Shown: positions 23,401 to 31,925 of the stretch, piece by piece
How positions within the stretch are numbered: the first letter of the stretch is position 1
Layout: every line of letters begins with the position of its first letter
Assembly: GCA_907163375.1 (NCBI GenBank)
Contig: CAJQUW010007848.1
Span: 170,001-234,000 of the forward strand
Origin: Prostheceraeus crozeri
Taxonomy: Eukaryota > Platyhelminthes > Polycladida > Euryleptidae
DNA length: 64,000 nucleotides
Direction of reading: 5' to 3'
Translations under genes and position numbers: made by a program
Notes under the pieces: generated by a model
Databases searched by the model: none
Seen by the model: only the letters and a program-made list of their open reading frames with translations
Told to the model about the DNA's origin: nothing

Positions 23401-26400
23401 AAGTAGACGGGATGATGAGATAATAAAACAAGAAGTAGGCAAAATGAAATGGTCATAAATTTGATTAATTAATAAAACGTATGAGAACAAATGAAAGGGT
23501 AGCACAATATTATGCTGACATCTTTATTGCTTCGATTTTCTTACAATTGAGTGCAGTAAAAACCTGGAAATCAGATGATAAAATACTCAAGAGATAAATT
23601 ATTGAACATCTTTTCAATTCAGAATAGCCTATGTAACCGTCCGTAGCCCGTCTACTCCGTCGTAGGTGCCATACTTCCACAGTTCTTTGAATTTGGCTAC
23701 TTTGAGTTGCCTGCGATAATATTCCTTAACGACGGTAATTTATCGTTTTCATTCTAAGTTCATTATGGCGATGCAGGAGATGGTAAAAGGCTGGATTTTC
23801 CAGGTGATTAATTAGTTTTGATGATTAACTCAAATCTGATAATCATGAATTACTGCCATATTAAATTTCATCTATTTTTCTTTATTATATCTGCTTTAAA
23901 TTGTTGATTATTTAAATCTCGGTCGTTCTCAGTATTGTGCATTTTTAATTGGATGTATTTGTCCATGTTCAATTTGAAGAATAGTCTGACACTCAAGGTA
24001 AAAATAAATTAAAGCGATCAGTCTGAAAAAAATAAATTAATTAGGAAATATAAATGTTTCATTACATTAAATTTTTGAGTATGAAGCTGCATGCCTATGA
24101 CTCAATAAACTCTTCGGGCTTGCGGTGCAATGATGATGTGATACTGTGGTCCGTCAAATCAAATCAAGGTGATGTCAACTTGTTCAATGGAAGTCATCAT
24201 TTATGGTCATCACTTCTTGGTGAATCATACCTCACCATGACAGCGCACAGCAATCTTTCCGGGCACTCGCATGTCAGCAGTCTACAAAGCAATCTGTCTC
24301 ATGCACCTAGCCTGTACCTTAACGAAACTGCTATTAATCGCTTCTTACGTGAAGATGCTGAGAAGATGCTGCTGGTGTTGAAACTGTCCAAGATATATGA
24401 CTGAAGTGAAGTGCGGTCGAGGCTCTTACAAATATCGGAACCACGAGAGTTCTTTGGGACCACACTGTCGTCATTGTACCGGACTTGCCTCAAAGTCATT
24501 TGCGCAATTATGTCATTAAACAATCATTTTGTTTTCCACAATGGTAAAAATTTCCTTAATGGAATCCCACTCCAGAAGTTGACAAATCGAGTTGATGCCA
24601 TATTTATAGAAATGTAATAGAAGTGTATATATATAGAAATGCCTTTAAAGGAAGACTTCTTTGGACGTAATAAACAAAAATGATAATGTTAAATCGATTA
24701 ATCAAATAATAAATAAAAAGATAAATTAATATAAATCAATATAATCAACAATAAAAGATAAATCAATAATACATGTGCATTATTGATGACATTTAATTTT
24801 CATTGATATTCAAGATTACTCCCATTCTAAATAATATAAATGGCAAATAAATGGTCCGGTGGCCTTGTGGTTAGAGGGTATGCTTGCACGTCCTCTAGCT
24901 CCAACGTCGCTGGTTCAAACCTACCCACGACTGATGAGGCCCAACAGGCCGAAACATGTCTCGTGGTGGTTACATCTGTTGAGATTTGATAAATAAATGG
25001 CAAATTTTAGTAGGATACAACGTCCTAAATCCATCGAATAAAAAAATGGATTCAAGGGTAACATTATAATATTCTGAAACTGTCATAAAATCTATTAGCT
25101 CCAAAAGATAGAATAATCAGGCTGCAAGCTCTGAATTATCATTAAATTTAGCTTTTTTATTTTTTTATTCTAAAATCTGAAATGTCAGTCATCAATTACG
25201 CATAGGCCTGCATGAATCACACAATAAATGAAATAGTACAACATAGAAGTCATAAAGTTCAAGTGAAAAATCAAGCAACAATCATTGAATTACCAATACA
25301 AAAGTTAAAATACGGTTAATCTTTTAGGCTCCAAGGTGATTGATCATTTTTCATAATGTGCAGTGTTTATATCAAAAGTCAGTGTATGTATACAATCATG
25401 TCAATAAAGATAGCAAAGTTATAAGAAAGCAATAAAAAAACAATTGCTAGGTTGCTCAAAGGTGGGCCACAGGCTTTTCGAAGTGGACTTGATAAGTGAG
25501 AGTAGAGCGAATGGCAGTATATGAAGTGAGACGTTTCTATAATCATAATTTGTTTGACATGTTGTCAAAAAGTGAAGTTGGTTGGATATTGAACATTTTT
25601 TTATTCGACTAAATTTGACCCAGCCATTGGATTTGGATAAAGATAAGCTGATAAAATGCACCAAGACCAATGAAGTCATTGACACTGAAATAGTTAGTTG
25701 CATTTGTATTTTCAGTTTGAAGTTTTACTATGTTCGTGTTGAAGTGCTCTGCATAGCTTCCATTTCATACAACTGCGCTATTCAAGTTTAGTTAATTTAG
25801 CACTTTTGAATTTATTATAAGAACTGTGTGGAAATCTTGCAAGGTTGCGAAATACAGCCGTTGCGGTGCAAGTACAACAATAATTGCTTCATTTTATATT
25901 TGCAGTATTCGATTTATAAACTAAATGAGCTTATTTGATTCTCACTTTTTAATTTCTATAACAGATCCTGCCGAAACAACTTAGATTAAAACATCTGAGG
26001 CATGAATTATTGATCAATGAAAACTGTAGCCACAGGGAATTTAACGCTGAGAAACACTGGACTACGACATAGTTTTGCAGTCAAACATATAAATGAGTGA
26101 AAATGCCAAATGTCAAAACAAACAAATACATGAATAAATGAATAAGACATCCTTATGCTCTGAGGAAGCAAATTAGGCTTACACACAGTGAATGCCTTTT
26201 TCTTCATTGTCTCCGAGTTTCCTTTTTACCACTTTTATTTAATTGTGCTGAGTGCTCAAGTTTCTATCACACGTTTGACCAGACCTAAGTTCGAATGCAG
26301 GTCCCCGGGCATTGTGCCACAAGACCTCTGTGGCAGTCACTATTACTGCAGTATTGCATGGATTCTGATTAGTTTCAAACTTCATCTTGGATCAGCGGAT

Positions 26401-29400
26401 TCCACCCAAAACCTGTTTAAGGTCAATAAGGGTATACCCAATACAATTTCTAGTCCAAAATCATCGTATATGTCACTCGTAAGTGTCTTTTTTCATCAGT
26501 TCTGTCTGTTATTTGTCTGAACTTTGAAATCTGGTACAAAGTGTTTCCTATCCCAACAGGAATGCACAACTTCACTCATGACTTTTTTCAACTGATTCCA
26601 TTGATGCGTAATTTTTCAGCAACTGAAGCTCATTCTTGCTGTTACAAGTAGCAGACGACTAACTAAATTATTGTGATTTTTCTTTTCAGCATAGTTCGTG
26701 CTCGGGAAACACGACTTACTGGAATTCTCTCACATGTTATGATTGGTGTTTCTATTCTAATGATTCCGTTGCCTCTCGGATATATTCCGGTAGCGGTTCT
26801 CGATGGTCTCTTTATGTACATGGCTTTCACTGCACTCTATGGCAACCAAATGTTCGAGAGGATTCTTCTCTTCTTCACTGAACAGGTAAATGAATGGAAA
26901 ATGTTTGTCTGCTATATCATGTTCTTGTCAATGCGGAATCCTTGAAAATCATCATTATAGATCTTCATTCAAGTACCTAAGTAACGTATGTTGTTGTTTA
27001 TCATGAGTGCTAATCGGAGGGGGTGAAAGGGTCGCATTCCTCACTCCCGTGAAGAAATATTCAGGTGTGAAACTATGTTTTTGTCCACTAGAATCCCATT
27101 CATCATTTACACGTGATGAATAAAGTCGCTAGCTGCATGCCTTACATAGCAGGCGATTTGTGTGCAACCATCAATTGTAATTCGATTCCTCCCATAGCTT
27201 GACACTTTCCAATGTTCTATCAAGGTGGCCCAAACTTTGATGTTTTGACGAAAGTGGCGCGCCCCTCATGTATAAGAGGGGCCCCCTTTTATTTTACATC
27301 TGAAAGTGGAAGAACAATATTAAGACACTCTCTTTTTCAAAGCTATCACTGTATAAAATCATGAGAGATCAACGTCCTTTTTACATCAGAACTGATGCTA
27401 TACAAAGGATTGTGGAGGATGGGCGCCTTTTTACATCAAAACTAATTCCATGTAAGGATTGTATGAGATGGGCACCGCCTCAACGTAATTTCTAGAGTAT
27501 TCCAAATTAATCATTTCATCCTTAAATAATATATACACTGTACTCGTAGATACGTGGTTATTGAGATTCCTTAGATTAGAAAAGTAAGCCGCAACGTTTC
27601 GATTACTCAGAAACTGGGCGGCGCTCCAGGTCGCCCATTGCACGACACCACTGTGTACTGTACGGTATATCTCGTGTAATTGCAATTACGACTCCGAAAG
27701 TAAGCCGCTACCTAAATCAGACCTAAGATAATCCCCTCCCTTAAATGGCAAGTAAATCGGCGCCTGTTATGTTGACTGTGATTGTTCTCAGATTAGAGGG
27801 CTATTCAGAACCCCACGATTCTCTTATTCATTAATGGCAAAGATGCAAAATTGTCTATATTGATAATAGGATCTGTACTAAATCTAGATATTTTCAATTC
27901 CTGTTTTGTTAACGTATCGAAGTCATAGTCTACTTGCATCACACCTGCTACAAAATGTAATGCGTCACTTTAGGGCAGTGATTTTCAACTGGGGTGCAGC
28001 AGACTGTGGCAGTACCGCAGTGACGTGTAGCAACCAATTGAATGTCGGCAAACACAACATTTTCAATGCATTTCATTCACATTTAATCTCATTTTTGCAT
28101 ACATCATCGATTAGAAATTCTTGCAAGATCTAAAGAAATTCCATGCTAAAAATATGGCGTGTCAGTGTGTCAGTTTAATAACTTTACATGCAACATTAAT
28201 TACTATAAGGACCAGACGTACACCATTGATCCTTTTCTCTAAATGCGCATGAATTGATGTCATCTGTTATAAATGTTGCCCATGTGATGTTGGAGAATGA
28301 AAGCATTTTCTATTCTGTTCTATTAAATAAATCGCATTTGAGTTTCCATAAGTATGACCCTAGTAAGTATTTTGAACATCTTGTAACTTGAATAGAAATG
28401 GATACATACAAAATCCGCATAACTCGGCTCCGCCTAAATTGATACTTCAGTTAATTCGGCGATTTTATTCAAGCCTGTACAAATCTCCCATTTAACGTGT
28501 ATTTGCAAATCCGCAGAAATTGGCACTGCACCATTCGGCATTTTCTTGAATTCGGCGGATACTATACAGCACTGAGACGTCTAACATCGTGCGTTTCGTC
28601 AGATTTAGAATGAAACAATAACTGCACATTGGTTTGATTTAAAAAACATAGAAAAGGCATGTACTCTGAAAACAAATCGTACTTATTGATTATTTCAATA
28701 CAAAATGAAAACTATATCTTTTAAAATTAACAATTCTTTCTGTGAAATATTGTTGTTTTTGCACGCATTATACGCAGAATTATGTATAGTCAACATGAAA
28801 TCATAATATATAGAATTTAAACATAAATGCAAATAAAGAACTAAGGAAATTGAATTGTTCATACTGTCACATTACTCATAGTCGTACTTCGGTTAACACC
28901 TATTCATGAAGTGGGTCAACATGTACATAATAGTACCTGTACGTGTAGCTGTACATACAGGTTAGTCAGCATGTATTCACTACACTGACACTTCAAATCA
29001 ACTGCGCATTATGCCGAACATGAAATAACATTTAGATATTTAGACTTTGAAAAATTGAGTTTTGTTAATTCATTATAGAAACGCACAAAAATGTCTACTC
29101 GGCTTATTTAAATCAGTCCCATGAGGCACTGAACTATGAGTATTCTAATGTACATGGAGTATTTCTTCTTCTTCGTATCATGTAAAAACCGCATTTCCTT
29201 TTGATAATAATGGCGTATGTAATCTAACACATACACAAGCGTGAAATGAAAAATGCGCAGTACATACTTTTCATGAAATGGTTTTCACGCTTCTTTAACC
29301 TTCTCAAATTCTACATTACTGTATTCACAGCAGCTGAAGGGCCATAAATCGGCTTCTTCTCACCGCCTTTCGGAAATCTTTAATGAATCTTATACAACAA

Positions 29401-29781
29401 TTCATAATTCCGAGTGAGCTCAGATATCAAAATGAGAAGTTATGCTCGGCATTTGACAGATCTCCTCTCTTACAGGCAGCTTATCCCCCTTCCCATTACA
29501 TTCGACGCGTTCCACAACGGAAAGTCCACATCTTCACTGGTTTGCAGCTGGCTCAACTCGGCATCATGTGCGCGCTTGGTTTCTCACCGATCCCTTATAT
29601 GAAAATGAGCTTTCCTCTTCTGCTGCTTCTACAAATTCCCATCAGGTAAGAGTTTGACCTACCTAATTTTCGGCATTGTTTCATCTGTTGACATGGTTGA
29701 CTGTCATTTTCTTCCAGGCATTTTGCTTTACCGAAATTGATCAAAGGTCGGTACTTAGACGCTCTCGACAAATCCATGTGA
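2273..29781 (+). CDS. slc4a11: SLC4A11-type solute carrier, last five coding exons (partial gene)
   Basis: Five exons (2273-2441, 17232-17408, 26690-26885, 29476-29645, 29718-29781) join in phase: 776 coding bases, that is two bases of a split codon, 257 codons and a stop. The product is the C-terminal third of an SLC4 multi-pass membrane transporter. SLC4 proteins move bicarbonate or related ions; SLC4A11 is the divergent member studied as a borate- or NH3/H+/OH--linked carrier of the plasma membrane. Family blocks seen are [33 protein letters not shown] and PYMKM. The short tail ending [12 protein letters not shown] resembles SLC4A11 rather than the longer tails of AE or NBC proteins. Splice sites are canonical GT..AG. 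The last intron is only 72 bp, whereas the first two hold about 24 kb of repeats. Subtype is inferred from remembered family sequence; substrate cannot be read from the DNA. Confidence 0.92.
2703..2798 (-). repeat. tRNA-derived SINE head
   Basis: On the minus strand the sequence reads like a tRNA with an A box (TAGCTTCGTTGGTGG) and a B box (GGTTCGAATCC) at tRNA-like spacing. The 5' and 3' ends do not pair as an acceptor stem, so this is a SINE head and not a functional tRNA gene. Confidence 0.65.
2818..2930 (-). repeat. SINE body fragment (family 1 of this window)
   Basis: The minus-strand sequence contains GTCAGCACCGT..GGGGCGTAGTGACGTTAAA, the same 3' module found in the full copy at 14770-14965. 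Its own tRNA-like head is not recognisable. It sits directly 5' (minus sense) of a different tRNA-like head. Confidence 0.55.
3490..4110. repeat. Region with repeated GTCATATTTT motifs
   Basis: Two clusters of GTCATATTTT-like words (3494-3560 and 4019-4095) flank a segment of lower AT content at 3570-3840. A minus-strand frame of about 80 codons crosses that segment but matches no family I know. It may be a small non-autonomous element with repetitive flanks; this is inference from the repeats only. Confidence 0.35.
4240..4400 (-). repeat. tRNA-derived SINE, family 1
   Basis: The minus strand reads CTCCGTGGCACAGTGGTT at the head, then a degenerate B box (GGTCGAGCTCC) and a body with TGGAAGTC. 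Head, B box and body align with the better copy at 14770-14965. The 3' end is degenerate. Confidence 0.7.
5742..5832 (-). repeat. Degenerate SINE, family 1
   Basis: The minus strand contains GTAGCACGGTGGTTCAGTGC (head), then GAAGTCTGACTGCATCAGCGCC (written here in parts: GAAGTCTGAC, TGCATCAGCGCC), matching the 14770 copy's GGAAGTCTGTC and TGTCAGCACC. The B box is lost. Older than the other copies. Confidence 0.5.
6867..7135 (-). repeat. Inverted SINE arm of the composite element (tRNA-derived)
   Basis: Minus-strand homologue of 8583-8916. The tRNA-like part lies around 6935-7010, with the B box as GGCTCGATTCCC in minus sense. A tail AAAGACAC..GATTAAGTCAATA is shared with the other arm in reverse complement. 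A further tail-like piece in plus sense (TTTTTTATTGACTCAATAG) follows at 7141-7185. Confidence 0.7.
7190..8560 (+). pseudogene. LINE reverse transcriptase relic
   Basis: Successive plus-strand frames encode [14 protein letters not shown] (RT fingers motif), [11 protein letters not shown], then from 7597 [17 protein letters not shown] and [10 protein letters not shown], whose FADD is the RT catalytic box (residue 45 of that frame). [14 protein letters not shown] and the thumb-like tail follow. It is a jockey/CR1/L2-type polymerase fragment. Breaks visible: a stop at 7369, a frame change near 7600 and a stop at 8104, so it cannot encode a working enzyme. No endonuclease domain is present. Confidence 0.85.
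8583..8916 (+). repeat. Forward tRNA-derived SINE arm with LINE-like 3' tail
   Basis: A tRNA-like stretch begins near 8750 (GTGGCCTAGTGAAGAAGG as A box region) and GGTTCGATTCCC at 8809-8820 is the B box. The tail TACTACGACAGATCTTTG at 8894-8911 nearly repeats TACTGCGACAGACCTTTG at 8570-8587, the end of the LINE piece. This suggests that the SINE borrowed its LINE partner's 3' tail. Confidence 0.7.
9700..9850 (+). repeat. Dispersed repeat, copy 1
   Basis: Aligns in the same orientation with 39103-39262: shared words include GTGAATATTTAC/CTGAATATTTAC, AACTGCCGGT, GCCGCCATCGTTT and TGTCATGA. A shorter third piece is at 56006-56045. No coding capacity. The class (SINE or MITE) is not clear. Confidence 0.6.
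9919..9983. repeat. AT microsatellite
   Basis: Interrupted TA/TAA repeat of about 65 bp, immediately after a small AGCTGC-GAA-GCAGCT hairpin. Confidence 0.9.
10176..10850. repeat. Nested palindromic insertion with internal hairpins
   Basis: Arms 10176-10350 and 10675-10850 are inverted copies (ATCTATGCATTATCTGTTAT, GAAGTCTGCACCAGGTTAAT, ATAGAAAGCCTT). Between them lie two further inverted repeats: 10419-10482 (CCATATAATCTAC..GTAGATTATATGG) and 10590-10682, whose arms meet at GTCC-TTCG-GAC. No coding frame. Confidence 0.7.
10849..11042 (+). other. Conserved peptide-coding arm, copy 1 (unknown family)
   Basis: The frame encodes [22 protein letters not shown] and ETMEQVVNN. The inverted arm at 12955-13140 encodes nearly the same peptide, so this stretch of the terminal repeat may once have been coding. 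I do not recognise the protein. The agreement could also simply reflect copied DNA. Confidence 0.35.
11077..11560 (-). pseudogene. C-terminal restriction-like endonuclease region of a LINE
   Basis: The minus-strand frame reads [19 protein letters not shown], then [36 protein letters not shown] and ends [16 protein letters not shown] at 11077-11079. This tail is shared by many non-LTR retrotransposon ORFs. The RPD-(x12)-WD and K..KY spacing resembles the R2-type restriction-like endonuclease; that functional reading is inference. The frame runs from a stop near 11550 and no reverse transcriptase precedes it, so the copy is 5'-truncated. Confidence 0.75.
12610..13140 (-). other. Minus-strand frames of the right inverted arm (unknown protein)
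   Basis: 13140-12955 encodes [18 protein letters not shown] and TFVDLINNG, homologous to the left arm. 12909-12610 is a 99-codon frame ([20 protein letters not shown] and a hydrophobic end) with no family match. Whether they belonged to one gene is unknown. Confidence 0.3.
14770..14965 (+). repeat. tRNA-derived SINE, family 1, best copy
   Basis: Head CTCCGTGGCACAGTGGTTAG (A box), degenerate B box GGTCGAGCCC at 14823-14832, body TGGAAGTCTGTC and GTCAGCACCGTG, a run of 11 C at 14877-14887 and the 3' module GGGGGAGTAGTGACGTTAGA. It defines the family whose relics are at 2818-2930, 4240-4400 and 5742-5832. Confidence 0.75.
16830..16985 (+). repeat. tRNA-derived SINE, family 2
   Basis: A tRNA-like stretch with A-box-like CGCTAGTCTTGTGG and a good B box GGGTTCGATTCC at 16892-16903. 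The downstream body differs from family 1. No clear target duplication. Confidence 0.55.
17232..17408 (+). CDS. slc4a11: SLC4A11-type gene, exon B
   Basis: AG at 17230-17231 and GTGAGT at 17409. The first base completes the Lys codon begun in exon A, giving ..[13 protein letters not shown].., an exact fit to the SLC4 consensus across this junction. The block [20 protein letters not shown] is the family signature between two membrane helices. The exon exits after two bases of a Ser codon. Confidence 0.95.
19682..19892. mobile_element. Foldback MITE of about 210 bp
   Basis: Left arm 19682-19775 and right arm 19797-19892 are inverted copies of about 95 bp with a ~20-bp centre. Shared words are TTGTTTGTTCTTAAA, CAAAGAAAAA, CAACTTTCTTGG and CAATTTTTATGATCTTT. 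The only frames in it are chance products of the arms. Superfamily not identifiable. Confidence 0.8.
20991..21073. repeat. AT microsatellite
   Basis: TA/TTA repeat of about 80 bp ending in a short ACACACAC run. Confidence 0.9.
22540..23164 (-). pseudogene. LINE reverse transcriptase C-terminal relic
   Basis: Minus-strand pieces: [14 protein letters not shown] and [18 protein letters not shown] (after-palm and thumb region), then in another frame [19 protein letters not shown] and KLEKIHQRC, then a third piece with [21 protein letters not shown]. This order is the usual C-terminal half of jockey/CR1/L2-like polymerases. At least two frame changes (near 22985 and 22790) break it. The catalytic palm is absent, so it is 5'-truncated. 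Confidence 0.8.
24836..25005 (+). mobile_element. 144-bp tRNA-derived SINE with intact 13-bp target duplication
   Basis: ATAAATGGCAAAT is repeated exactly at 24836-24848 and 24993-25005, enclosing a 144-bp body. The A box is TGGCCTTGTGG at 24860-24870 and the B box GGTTCAAACC at 24912-24921, so Pol III transcription is plausible. Directly after the B box lies a hammerhead ribozyme fold (24918-24971). The exact target duplication implies a fairly recent insertion. A TTTT run just outside the 3' duplication could act as Pol III terminator. Confidence 0.85.
24918..24971 (+). ncRNA. Type I hammerhead ribozyme within the SINE
   Basis: Core CTGATGA at 24931-24937; stem II GGCC/GGCC (24938-24941 with 24947-24950) closing a CAACA loop; GAA at 24951-24953; then self-complementary ACATGT (24954-24959), C17 at 24960 and the predicted cut before 24961. 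Stem I is CCACGA (24925-24930) paired with TCGTGG (24961-24966), extended by AACC/GGTT (24918-24921 with 24968-24971) across a small internal loop. All invariant core positions are present. Stem III cannot close in one molecule (two pairs with a two-base loop), but ACATGT can pair between two copies, as known for minimal hammerheads that act as dimers. The B box overlaps the outer part of stem I. Confidence 0.85.
26690..26885 (+). CDS. slc4a11: SLC4A11-type gene, exon C
   Basis: AG at 26688-26689 and GTAAAT at 26886. The first base completes Ser from exon B and the exon ends in phase 0 after ..FTEQ. It encodes [11 protein letters not shown], then hydrophobic helices with [17 protein letters not shown] and GNQMFERI, the usual SLC4 order: a loop, a helix, then the Leu/Gly-Phe-Tyr helix. 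The start codon some bases upstream of the acceptor is not used. Confidence 0.94.
26886..29475 (+). other. Intron 3 of the SLC4A11-type gene (2.6 kb)
   Basis: From GTAAAT at 26886 to CTTACAG ending at 29475. It holds a two-copy ~55-bp tandem repeat (27378-27475), a GC-rich hairpin near 27255-27285 and a partly self-complementary stretch at 28430-28565. Nothing else is recognisable. Confidence 0.8.
27378..27475 (+). repeat. Two-copy tandem repeat (~55 bp)
   Basis: CCTTTTTACATCAGAACTGA..GGATTGTGGAGGATGGG is followed by CTTTTTACATCAAAACTAAT..GGATTGTATGAGATGGG. Diverged copies, no coding content. Confidence 0.6.
29476..29645 (+). CDS. slc4a11: SLC4A11-type gene, exon D
   Basis: AG at 29474-29475 and GTAAGA at 29646, entering in phase 0. 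It encodes [18 protein letters not shown], then a membrane helix and [16 protein letters not shown]. The RRVPQRK..H.FTGLQ block and PYMKM-FPL are the features that most favour SLC4A11 over other SLC4 members. The exon exits after two bases (AG) that the next exon completes to Arg. Confidence 0.95.
29646..29717 (+). other. Intron 4 of the SLC4A11-type gene (72 bp)
   Basis: Minimal-size intron, GTAAGA to TTTTCTTCCAG. It joins exon D to the terminal exon in frame, giving ..[28 protein letters not shown], which matches the C-terminal end of the family. Confidence 0.93.
29718..29781 (+). CDS. slc4a11: SLC4A11-type gene, terminal coding exon and stop
   Basis: The first base completes Arg, followed by [20 protein letters not shown] and TGA at 29779-29781. 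The LP-(K/R)-I-(x)5-YLD pattern ends SLC4A11 proteins. No AATAAA occurs soon after the stop. Candidates at 31138 and 31329 are far away, so the transcript end is not assigned. Confidence 0.92.
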
Positions 29782-30980
29782 ACTGAATTGCTCCAACAAA
29801 TTTTATCAGGTATTCGAACAATGATTGAATTACAGAGGCAAATACGTGACTCCAGAGATTTTTAGAAGAATTCAAGATTAGATTTCTCGGCAAAGACTCT
29901 TATATGCTCGTTGACTGTGATTCTATTTTTCTCTTTAGTCTATTTCCAGTGTCATTTTGTCTCTCATCTTTCAATCGTGTCGTCCATTGACTATACATGT
30001 ATTGATATCGCATTAAAGTTGTTCATTACCAAAACATTCCTTAACCCAATCCGAGCTTTCAATTTTAACAGATTGTATCGAAGATTAATAGATTATTTTA
30101 TGAAGAGATTTTCTTTTAAAATGCTGAGTGAAAATCGGGATGTTTAATACAGAACTAAATGGTCATACTATGATGATGTTCTACTCAAGCCAAATTTAGT
30201 AGATAGATTCAAGAATTTAATTAGATAACTGCAAAAAGTTATGTGATATTTTATGTTTTATTGTGACTAATGTTCAGTCACTTGCTATGAAAATGGAAGA
30301 TGTTATACAATTATTGAAACACATGTAAGTAATCCTGAAGAAGACTTTTCGCGACATTCACTTAGACAGAAACCTCCAGATTTCATTCCTGATTAAAATG
30401 ATGTAAATGTACACTCGGTCTGCAGAGACCTATTCGAGCTGAACAAAACCAATCGGACTTAGAAAATGCTGGGAATTCAAATAGCGGATATGCCCAATGA
30501 CGTCATCTTTCAGACATCATTGCACACTGTTGGTTTGCTAGAGCACGGTCGCGGTCTTAAAATTTTTAGAGATTATCTCATCCAGCTCTTGTGGACAAAT
30601 TTGCACTGTTTGGAGCGGAAAGTAAGATAGTCTTGCATTCAAAATATCGAACTTTCCGAGACGTCAGCAGACATGACAAAACTCAGCCGATCAATATTCT
30701 GAATGTAATTGCAAAATTGAGAAACTCGTGATTTTGTCATTTTCGGACACTTTCTTTTCTTGATGAATTGTCCGATTTCGGCGCGATAGAGTCACACATC
30801 ATCGTGTTGTGACCGGACTGACCTACTGGTGGATGACATATCGGAGACACAGATTAGAATAGAAAATATCTGATCATTGATATCAGACCTTCTTGTATGA
30901 AAATGTTGCATATCCTGCAGAAATATCATCACAACATTTGTTTAAGCATGGTTTCTGAGCCGTGGTCCAGTTGTGATTTT
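29782..30980. other. 3' flank of the SLC4A11-type gene; nothing recognised
   Basis: May contain the 3' untranslated region. No AATAAA is close to the stop codon and no frame or repeat in this stretch matches a known family. Confidence 0.4.
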
Positions 30981-30984
30981 TTTT

Positions 30985-31925
30985 TTTGGTATATTTCTGT
31001 ATGATCTTGGTATATATTTGTATGCTTTTCGCATGTTATTTCAAGTGTGGTATGCTTTACATACTAAAGCCATACCAGCACAATGTTAAAAGAAAGCATC
31101 AATCATGTCCAAAGTATGTTGATTTAAGGCTTTTTGTCAATAAAGATCACACTAATGCTACTACTGCTTTGTAAGTAGTGAGATAGTGACATTTTATAGT
31201 CAAACTAACAATACTGAATTCGATTTTAATACATGTAAGTCCGAGGCATTTCATAAATAATCAATAAGTATTTGACCATCAACAATTATGCATTATATAA
31301 TTTTGGAACTAAGCATATTATCAATCCAAAATAAAGACACATTATAATTCATGAACGCAAAAATGGTTATGTTTGAGATATATAAGTCAACATGGTTGCT
31401 GAAAAGTTATCGTTTTATTGAAATGATGTTTATCAATTTACTTCCAGGAAATGAGCTAATTATGAGTCTTGGGAATGCTATAAGACAAGATGCAAAGATG
31501 ACATGCGGCTTTAATTCCACAACAAATCTAATCTAGTTAAATACCACACTTTCACAAAGAAATATTCACGGCTGGTATTACTGGAAAAAAGTTATTTGCA
31601 AGTAGTATGTAGTATAACATATTTTTTGCCATATGACATAAAGCTAATCATACGAAAGACATACGAAACACATACCAATTTGCATCGGGTCTCGTATATA
31701 AAACATACCAAGAATTCGTATTTCAACGTAAAACAGCCAATCACAGTTAGCATAGTTCGTATCGTTTACATACCAATCACATACGAAAGTAAATGGCCAT
31801 TCGTATGAAAAACATAACAGATTTCTTTATATATACCAGAATCTCGTATCAAATGTTGGTTTCAAATTGTATGTAAACTTGGTATGTGTTTGTATGTAAT
31901 TTTCGTATCCAGCGATTTACAGTGT
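30985..31925. repeat. GTATG/CATAC-rich repeat region
   Basis: Two clusters (30985-31080 and 31590-31925) are built of GGTATGT..TTGTATG words on one strand and CATACGAA/CATACCAA on the other. TTGGTATATATTTGTATG at the left resembles TTGGTATGTGTTTGTATG at the right. The right edge reads CCAGCGATTTACAGTG, which in reverse is a MITE-like end (CACTGTAAATCGCTGG). Probably a non-autonomous DNA element; limits uncertain. Confidence 0.4.

Larger units (their letters stand above)
17409..26689 (+). other. Intron 2 of the SLC4A11-type gene (9.3 kb)
   Basis: From GTGAGT at 17409 to a pyrimidine-rich TTTTCAG ending at 26689. Recognised contents are the foldback MITE at 19682-19892, an AT microsatellite at 20991-21073, a minus-strand LINE relic at 22540-23164 and the ribozyme-bearing SINE at 24836-25005. 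Short frames near 20.3, 21.2, 24.1-24.6 and 25.5 kb match nothing I know and are taken as chance. Confidence 0.85.

Noticed and set aside
24054-24617. Two adjacent plus-strand frames (116 and 68 codons)
   Set aside because: No recognisable domain and no similarity to repeats in the window; they lie in intron 2 without supported splice sites.
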